Assembly (NCBI RefSeq): GCF_003027925.1
Contig: NZ_PYPS01000009.1
Location: 121,551 to 185,550 of the forward strand
DNA length: 64,000 nt
Direction: 5' to 3'
Origin: Micromonospora sp. RP3T
GTDB taxonomy: Bacteria > Actinomycetota > Actinomycetes > Mycobacteriales > Micromonosporaceae
Shown here: in pieces, positions 58,973 to 64,000 of the stretch
How positions within the stretch are numbered: position 1 is the first letter of the stretch
Layout: every line of letters begins with the position of its first letter
Translations under genes and position numbers: made by a program
Notes under the pieces: generated by a model
What the model saw: the letters and a program-made list of their open reading frames with translations, nothing else
What the model was told of the DNA's origin: nothing
Database searches by the model: none

Positions 58973-60172
58973 ATGCCACTGACCCGAACGGTGCCGCCGA
59001 CGGACGCCGAAACCCAGGTCATCCCGCTCGTCGGCAGGGAACCGGCACCGCGCCGCCGCTACCTGACGAGGGCGGTGGTCCCCGCGGTCGTCGTCGCCGG
59101 ACTGCTCGCCGCGGCCGTCGTCGTCTGGTCCGGCCGGGACACCGGCCCGGCGTCGACAGCGAACGAACCGGCAGGCGTACGGAGCGTCGCGGTGGTGAAG
59201 CAGGACCTGTCGACGGCGCAGTCGCTGCCGGGCACGCTCGGCTTCGGCGCCGCCCGACTGCTCAAGGGCGGCCGGAGCGGCACGGTGACGTGGCTGCCCG
59301 CCCCGGGCGCGTCGGTGCGGCGCGGCCAGCAGCTCTACCGGGTCGACGACCGGCCGGTGCCGCTCTTCTACGGCGGGATGCCGCTGTTCCGCCCGCTGCG
59401 CGACCTCGGCACGGTCGGCCGGGACGTGCGGATCGTCGCCGACAACCTGCACGCCCTCGGCTACGACGTCGGTGACCGACCGGCGTTCGCCGCCCGGCCG
59501 GCCCGGTCGTCGGCCACGCCCGCTCCAAAGGTGCCGGTGGCCAGGGACGAGAGCGTGCTGACCGCCGCGTTGCGGGACGCGGTCAAGCGCTGGCAGCACG
59601 ATCTGGGGGTGCCGGTGACCGGCACGATCGAGGCCGGGGACGTGGTGGTGCTCGTCGGCGCGGTCCGGGTCGACTCCGTCGCCGCCCAGCCGGGCGACAG
59701 CGCGGACGCCCCGCTGCTGTCGGTCACCCGGACCTCGAAGGTCGTCACCGTGGAGGCGAGCGTCGCCGACGCGGCCTCGATCGCGCCGGGCGACGCGGTC
59801 ACCGTGCACCTGCCCGACGAGAGCACGATCGGCGGCCGGGTCACCGCCGTCGGCCAGGCGGTGAAGGCGGCGGAGGGCGATGCCGGCACCGGCGGCCCGC
59901 CCACCGTCACCGTGACGATCGTGGTGAAGGGGTCCGCCGCCACGGCCCGGATCAGCGTCGCCGACGTGCGGGTCGACTTCGCCGCCGAGACCCACGAAGG
60001 CGTCCTCGTCGTACCGGTCGGCGCGTTGCTCGCGCTCAGCGAGGGCGGCTACGGCGTCCAGATCTCCGGCGGGGGGCTGGTCCCGGTCGAGACCGGGCTC
60101 TTCGCCCAGGGGCTCGTCGAGGTCAGGGGCGACGGTCTCCGCGCGGGGACCCCGGTGGTGACCACCTCGTGA
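58973..60172 (+). CDS. efflux adaptor (HlyD/MacA-like) with peptidoglycan-binding-like segment
   Basis: A 399-residue membrane-anchored adaptor. One N-terminal helix ([19 protein letters not shown]) is followed by a lipoyl/barrel-type region: [40 protein letters not shown], and [20 protein letters not shown]. The inserted segment [16 protein letters not shown] with [20 protein letters not shown] is like a peptidoglycan-binding helix unit, a known feature of actinobacterial adaptors paired with MacB-like pumps. It overlaps the ATPase gene as GTGA. Likely role: linking an ABC pump to the wall for export of a peptide or antibiotic. Confidence 0.88.
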   Translation: MPLTRTVPPTDAETQVIPLVGREPAPRRRYLTRAVVPAVVVAGLLAAAVVVWSGRDTGPASTANEPAGVRSVAVVKQDLSTAQSLPGTLGFGAARLLKGGRSGTVTWLPAPGASVRRGQQLYRVDDRPVPLFYGGMPLFRPLRDLGTVGRDVRIVADNLHALGYDVGDRPAFAARPARSSATPAPKVPVARDESVLTAALRDAVKRWQHDLGVPVTGTIEAGDVVVLVGAVRVDSVAAQPGDSADAPLLSVTRTSKVVTVEASVADAASIAPGDAVTVHLPDESTIGGRVTAVGQAVKAAEGDAGTGGPPTVTVTIVVKGSAATARISVADVRVDFAAETHEGVLVVPVGALLALSEGGYGVQISGGGLVPVETGLFAQGLVEVRGDGLRAGTPVVTTS

Positions 60173-60849
60173 CCCCGGTGCTCTCGGCGCGCGACGTCAG
60201 CATGCGCTACCCCGGCGGTGTCGAGGCGTTGCGGGGGGTCTCGCTGGACATCACCGAGGGCGAACTGGTCGCCATCGTCGGGCCGTCCGGCTCCGGCAAG
60301 TCGACCCTGCTCAACCTCATGGGCACCCTGGACCGGCCCACCTCCGGCACGATCTCGATCGCCGGGCAGGACGTGGCCGGGCTCTCCGACCGCCGGCTCT
60401 CCGCCCTGCGTGGCCGCTGGCTCGGCTTCGTCTTCCAGCAGTTCCATCTCGCTGCCGGCCTCACCGCCGCCGAGAACGTGGCCACCGGCCTGCTCTACGC
60501 CGGGGTCCCGCGCCGCCGCCGTCGGCCGCTCGCGCTCGACGCACTCGACCGGGTCGGCCTGGCCCACCGTGTCGACCACCGTCCGGCGCAGCTCTCCGGT
60601 GGCGAGCGCCAACGGGTCGCCATCGCCCGGGCGCTCGTCAACGGCCCCGCCCTCGTGCTGGCCGACGAACCCACCGGCGCCCTGGACACCGACAACGGGC
60701 GTGCCGTGCTCCGCCTGCTGCGCCGGCTCAACGAGGAGGGCACCACCATCGCCGTCATCACACACGACAACGAGATCGCCGCCGACCTTCCCCGCCGCGT
60801 CGAGCTGCGCGACGGCCGGCTGGTGCGCGACACGGCGGTGGTCCGATGA
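60169..60849 (+). CDS. ABC transporter ATP-binding protein, MacB/LolD-like
   Basis: A 226-residue ATPase. Walker [10 protein letters not shown] is followed by [16 protein letters not shown], typical of the LolD/MacB branch. The Q-loop ([18 protein letters not shown]), signature [15 protein letters not shown] and Walker [13 protein letters not shown] are intact, with the H-loop in [12 protein letters not shown] start overlaps the adaptor gene, and its stop overlaps the permease start (ATGA). Confidence 0.95.
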   Translation: MTPVLSARDVSMRYPGGVEALRGVSLDITEGELVAIVGPSGSGKSTLLNLMGTLDRPTSGTISIAGQDVAGLSDRRLSALRGRWLGFVFQQFHLAAGLTAAENVATGLLYAGVPRRRRRPLALDALDRVGLAHRVDHRPAQLSGGERQRVAIARALVNGPALVLADEPTGALDTDNGRAVLRLLRRLNEEGTTIAVITHDNEIAADLPRRVELRDGRLVRDTAVVR

Positions 60850-62045
60850 TCCGCCGGGTCCGGCTCTCCCCGCTCGACCTGCTCGACGTCGGGCTGCTCG
60901 GCATCCGTACCCGCCGGGCCCGGGCCGCGTTCTCGGCGTTGGGCATCGCGATCGGCATCGCCACCACGGTGCTCGTCACCGGCGTACCGGCCTCCGGCCA
61001 GGCGGCGCTGCTGCGCGAGCTGTCCGCGCTCGGCACCGACCATCTCCAGGCGCGGGCGCAGTCCGACCCGGACTCGCCGGCGGAGTTCCCCGAGGAGTCA
61101 GTGGCGATGGTCGGGCGCATCGGGCCGGTCACCGTGGCGAGCGCGGTCGCGAACACCCACGCGCTCGTACGCCGCAACGACCGTACCGACGCCGGCGACG
61201 GTTCCGGCCTGACCGTGCTGGCCGCCCGCCCGGACCTGCTGCGGGCGGTCGACGGGAAGGTGCGCTCCGGGCGGTGGCTCGACGCGGTCACGGAACGGTT
61301 CCCGACCGTGGTGCTCGGCTCCGTCGCCGCCACCCGACTGGGTTTCGCCGACCTGCCCGCCACCGGTGGTCCCGGTCCGTCGGTGTTCATCGGCGACCGG
61401 TGGTTCACCGTCGTCGGCATCCTCGCCCGGACGCCGCTCTCGCCGGACCTCGACCGCTCGGTCCTGGTCGGCTGGGAGGCGGCCCGTGACCATCTGCGCT
61501 TCGACGGGCGTCCCACGGTCATCTACCTGCGGTGCCGGGAGTCGGCTGTGGAGGCCGTCCGGGAGGTCCTGCCGGCCACCATCTCGCCGGTCCGTCCCGG
61601 GCAGGTGGTGGTGACCCGTCCGTCGGACGCGCTCACCGCGAAGCGGGCCACCGAGAGCAACTTCGCCACGCTGTTCCTCGGCTTGGCCGCGATCGCGTTG
61701 CTTGTCGGTGGGATCGGCGTGGCGAACACGATGGTGGTCTCGGTGCTGGAACGGCGTACCGAGATCGGCCTGCGCCGCGCGCTCGGCGCGCACCGTGGCC
61801 AGATCCGCGCCCAGTTCCTCACCGAGTCCGCCGCGTTGGCCGCGCTCGGCGGGGTCGCCGGGACGCTGATCGGCACGGTCGCCACCGCCGGTTACGCGAC
61901 CTGGCAGGGCTGGCCGGTGGTGGTCTCGGTGCCGGCGACGCTCGCCGGGCTCGGCGGCGCCGTCGTGGTCGGTGTGCTCGCCGGTGTCTATCCGTCGATC
62001 CGGGCGTCCCGTCTGACGCCGACGGAGGCGCTCGCCTCGACCTGA
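60846..62045 (+). CDS. ABC transporter permease, MacB/FtsX-like
   Basis: A 399-residue permease with one N-terminal helix, a large extracytoplasmic domain, and three C-terminal helices. The FtsX signature region [20 protein letters not shown] with [19 protein letters not shown] is clear. It forms the pump with the adaptor and ATPase encoded immediately upstream. A strong terminator follows. Such tripartite systems in Gram-positives usually confer resistance to antimicrobial peptides or export small molecules. Confidence 0.95.
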   Translation: MIRRVRLSPLDLLDVGLLGIRTRRARAAFSALGIAIGIATTVLVTGVPASGQAALLRELSALGTDHLQARAQSDPDSPAEFPEESVAMVGRIGPVTVASAVANTHALVRRNDRTDAGDGSGLTVLAARPDLLRAVDGKVRSGRWLDAVTERFPTVVLGSVAATRLGFADLPATGGPGPSVFIGDRWFTVVGILARTPLSPDLDRSVLVGWEAARDHLRFDGRPTVIYLRCRESAVEAVREVLPATISPVRPGQVVVTRPSDALTAKRATESNFATLFLGLAAIALLVGGIGVANTMVVSVLERRTEIGLRRALGAHRGQIRAQFLTESAALAALGGVAGTLIGTVATAGYATWQGWPVVVSVPATLAGLGGAVVVGVLAGVYPSIRASRLTPTEALAST

Positions 62046-62061
62046 GACGTGCCGGCACACG

Positions 62062-62096
62062 CGGGAGGCGCCACCCGGTGCGGGTGGCGCCTCCCG
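62062..62096. terminator. bidirectional terminator, 16-bp stem
   Basis: CGGGAGGCGCCACCCG and its exact complement with loop GTG, between the convergent permease and small lipoprotein-like genes. Confidence 0.85.
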
Positions 62097-62105
62097 GCAG
62101 GGTGG

Positions 62106-62654
62106 CTACTTCCGCTTGGCGGCGACCGCACGCTCACACTCGGGCGAGAACCTCATGCCCTTCGAGATCGATTCCGCGTCGTTGTGCTCGCCGCCGAGCG
62201 ACCAGCCCGGACCGTCGGTGCTGACCTCGACGTACCGGACGCCCTTCTCCTTGAGGCAGGCGACGACGTCGCGGGCGAAGTCCTTCGCCTCCGGGTTGGC
62301 CGGGTCGAGTTCCCAGGGCGGCAGGGGCAGCAGGTTCCCGCAGGCCTTGTTCGCGGCGCCGATCGGGCCCGAGGTGACGCCCTCGGCCCGGGTCCTCCTG
62401 ATGTCGACGCCGTGCTCGGTCATGCACTTCTCGTAGGGCGCGTAGCGGGCGCGGGTGTCCTCGTCGGTGTCGTCGAGACGGGCGCGGGGCCGCTTGTCGG
62501 TCGGCGGCGCCGGGGTCGTGGCGGCGGGCGTGGCGGTGCGGAGCGTGGCCACGTCCGGCGTGCCGGCGTCGGCCCGGTCGTCTCCGGTGGCCGAGCACCC
62601 GCTGCCGCCGATCGTGACGGCCAGCACCAGCGCGGCCATCGAATGCTTCCTCAT
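62106..62654 (-). CDS. small secreted or lipoprotein-like protein, unassigned
   Basis: A 182-residue protein with an export signal (HSMAALVLAVTIGGSGC). The Cys20 context is GGSGC, an imperfect lipobox, so lipidation is uncertain. A Pro/Thr-rich segment follows, then a compact domain with three cysteines (YEKCMTEHGVDI, NKACGNLLPLPP, VACLKEKGVRYVEV) that recurs as a pattern in actinobacterial secreted proteins of unknown function. It is convergent with the permease gene, and the next gene starts 415 bp away on the other strand. Confidence 0.7.
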   Translation of the reverse strand: MRKHSMAALVLAVTIGGSGCSATGDDRADAGTPDVATLRTATPAATTPAPPTDKRPRARLDDTDEDTRARYAPYEKCMTEHGVDIRRTRAEGVTSGPIGAANKACGNLLPLPPWELDPANPEAKDFARDVVACLKEKGVRYVEVSTDGPGWSLGGEHNDAESISKGMRFSPECERAVAAKRK

Positions 62655-63069
62655 CGTGACGCCTTCCTGTCGGGGCCCCGCGGCGCGGTGCCCACCAGCG
62701 AGGCTCAGGATCGCCGCGGACTGTCAGGAAGCTGTTTGCGTCTCGTCACGGCGTCGCGGTCGCGACCGAATGATGCGCAAACGTCGATGTTAGCGTCATC
62801 ATTACCGTGGCCGGCGTCGGCCGGCGTGCCGGGAGGCGGCACCGCACCTGCGCGGGAGGGCGCTCCGGCCACCGCCGATGGATGCTTCGGGAAAGTTACG
62901 ACTTGACGAACGTTCTGTTATCGCCCACATTCGATGGTCAAGGACGAGGCGGGGGCTGACCGGGGCGGGTCTGCCTTGTCGGGACTGGCGTGCGCGACGC
63001 GTGGGCCACGTCTTGTTAGCGCTAACACCCGGGCGGCGTACGTCCGGGTTCCGGCCATCGAGGAGGATC
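62655..63069. other. intergenic region upstream of the GH62 gene
   Basis: No gene is seen in 415 bp. The right end holds the 14-bp operator at 63014-63027 and the AGGAGG ribosome site at 63061-63066. A TTGACG hexamer at 62903-62908 could be a -35 box, but no matching -10 is clear. Confidence 0.5.
63014..63027. promoter_or_regulatory. perfect 14-bp LacI-family-type operator
   Basis: TGTTAGCGCTAACA, a perfect palindrome with the central CG of LacI-family sites, 43 bp before the arabinofuranosidase start. It is likely bound by a pentose- or hemicellulose-responsive repressor. Confidence 0.7.
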
Positions 63070-64000
63070 ATGTTCGGCTTTGGTAGGTCCCCATCCGTCG
63101 CCCCGCCGAGTCGACGGCGGCAATGGTTGCCGCGCGTCGTCGCAGCCGGTGTGACGGCCGTGCTGGCCGGCGTCGGCGCGGCGGCCGTGGTGTCGTCCCC
63201 CGCCGCCGCGGCGACGGTCGACACCAACGCCTGGTACGTGCTGGTGAACCGCAACAGCGGCAAGGCCCTGGACGTCTACAACCTGGCCACGACCGACGGC
63301 GCGCGGATCGTGCAGTGGGCGCGTAACAACGGCAACCAGCAGCAGTGGCAGTTCGTGGACTCGGGCGGTGGCTACTACCGGCTGCGGTCCCGGCTGTCCG
63401 GCAAGGTGCTTGACGTCTACAACTTCTCCACCGCCAACTCCGCCAACATCGTGCAGTGGTCCGACGCCAACGGGACCAACCAGCAGTTCCGGCTCGCCGA
63501 CTCCGACAGCGGCTACGTCCGGCTGATCAACCGGAACAGCAACAAGGCGGTGGAGGTGCAGGGAGCGTCGACCGCCGACGGCGGCAGCATCGTCCAGTAC
63601 GACGACTGGAACGGCAGCAACCAGCAGTGGCAGCTCGCCCGTGTCGACGGCGGGGGCACTCCCACCACGCCGCCGCCGAGCGGCACCTGCAACCTCCCGA
63701 CGACGTACCGGTGGTCGTCGACCGGCCCGCTGGCGCAGCCGAAGTCCGGCTGGGCGTCGCTGAAGGACTTCACCGTCGCCCCGTACCAGGGCAAGCACCT
63801 GGTCTACGCGACCACGCACGACTTCGGCTCGTCCTGGGGCTCGATGAACTTCAGCCCGTTCACGAACTGGTCGGAGATGGCCACGGCCAGCCAGAACGGC
63901 ATGAACCAGGGCACCGTCGCGCCGACGCTGTTCTACTTCGCTCCACGCAACATCTGGGTGTTGACCTACCAGTGGGGCGGCACGGCGTTCTCGTACAAGA
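63070..64000 (+). CDS. secreted GH62 alpha-L-arabinofuranosidase with N-terminal CBM13 (truncated by window end)
   Basis: The first 310 residues of a secreted enzyme. Signal peptide about 1-48 (ending PAAAA), then a ricin-type CBM13 (about 50-195) with three repeats: [60 protein letters not shown], each followed by a QW motif such as [10 protein letters not shown] short PT linker leads to the GH62 domain: [20 protein letters not shown], with the likely base Asp in [13 protein letters not shown], then [22 protein letters not shown]62 enzymes remove arabinose from arabinoxylan. ATG 63070 follows AGGAGG closely. The C-terminal half lies beyond the window. Confidence 0.93.
   Translation, partial: MFGFGRSPSVAPPSRRRQWLPRVVAAGVTAVLAGVGAAAVVSSPAAAATVDTNAWYVLVNRNSGKALDVYNLATTDGARIVQWARNNGNQQQWQFVDSGGGYYRLRSRLSGKVLDVYNFSTANSANIVQWSDANGTNQQFRLADSDSGYVRLINRNSNKAVEVQGASTADGGSIVQYDDWNGSNQQWQLARVDGGGTPTTPPPSGTCNLPTTYRWSSTGPLAQPKSGWASLKDFTVAPYQGKHLVYATTHDFGSSWGSMNFSPFTNWSEMATASQNGMNQGTVAPTLFYFAPRNIWVLTYQWGGTAFSYK

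Overview
High-GC actinobacterial chromosome, most likely Micromonospora or a close relative. The evidence is GC-rich third codon positions, frequent GTG starts, ATGA/GTGA stop-start overlaps, secreted CBM2-type glycoside hydrolases (GH5, GH44, GH62) with PT-rich linkers, SoxR- and IdeR/DmdR-type sites, and a GGGCCC-rich TTAAGAAGG hairpin between genes. The genus is inferred, not proven.

Layout. 1-15.2 kb is ordinary chromosome: a truncated histidine kinase, a lipoprotein, a GT2, a split transketolase beside soxR and a quinone oxidoreductase, tRNA-Ser(TGA), a PEBP protein, a methyltransferase, a large membrane protein, an FhuF-like protein behind an iron box, an XRE-peptide deformylase fusion, a flavohaemoglobin, a CPBP protease and an EcsC-like protein. 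15.2-22.5 kb is a 7.2 kb element inserted in the 3' half of tRNA-Arg(ACG). It is bounded by perfect 46-bp direct repeats and carries a type I restriction-modification system (hsdM-hsdS-hsdR) plus a small ribbon-helix-helix-like gene, with no integrase. 22.5-23.1 kb holds decayed IS110 and IS3 pieces.

23.5-40.6 kb is an unusual biosynthetic gene cluster. It opens with an LmbU-type regulator containing a TTA codon. A radical SAM enzyme, an alpha/beta hydrolase, a glycosyltransferase and a two-gene ABC exporter follow. Then comes a 13-gene, same-strand, mostly overlapping operon: an HxD...H dioxygenase-like protein, a shortened pyruvate-kinase-like protein, a carrier protein, a nucleotidyltransferase, an NDP-kinase-like protein, a 30-aa ORF, a flavin reductase, a 54-aa ORF, a C39/BtrH-like protein, a second carrier protein, an acyl-CoA-dehydrogenase-like flavoprotein, an amino acid:[carrier protein] ligase (class II aaRS homologue) and a BCAT-like protein without the PLP lysine. 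The logic reads as amino acid loading on a carrier protein, flavin-dependent oxidation on the carrier, acyl transfer, further tailoring or phosphoryl/nucleotidyl chemistry, glycosylation and export. A near-identical 16-bp palindrome with a CGCCGGCG core sits upstream of the radical SAM gene and in the exporter/operon divergent promoter, so one regulator may control both. Gene debris (TetR tail) marks the right edge.

41.2-64 kb is a polysaccharide-degradation and signalling region: GH5-CBM2, GH44-Fn3-CBM2, a PL9-like lyase and a GH62 (cut by the window end), with LacI-family-like operators; two paralogous AraC regulators; two two-component systems (one with VanZ, one divergent from a MacB-like efflux operon); an ABC exporter beside an XRE regulator; and an Asp-nucleophile alpha/beta hydrolase.
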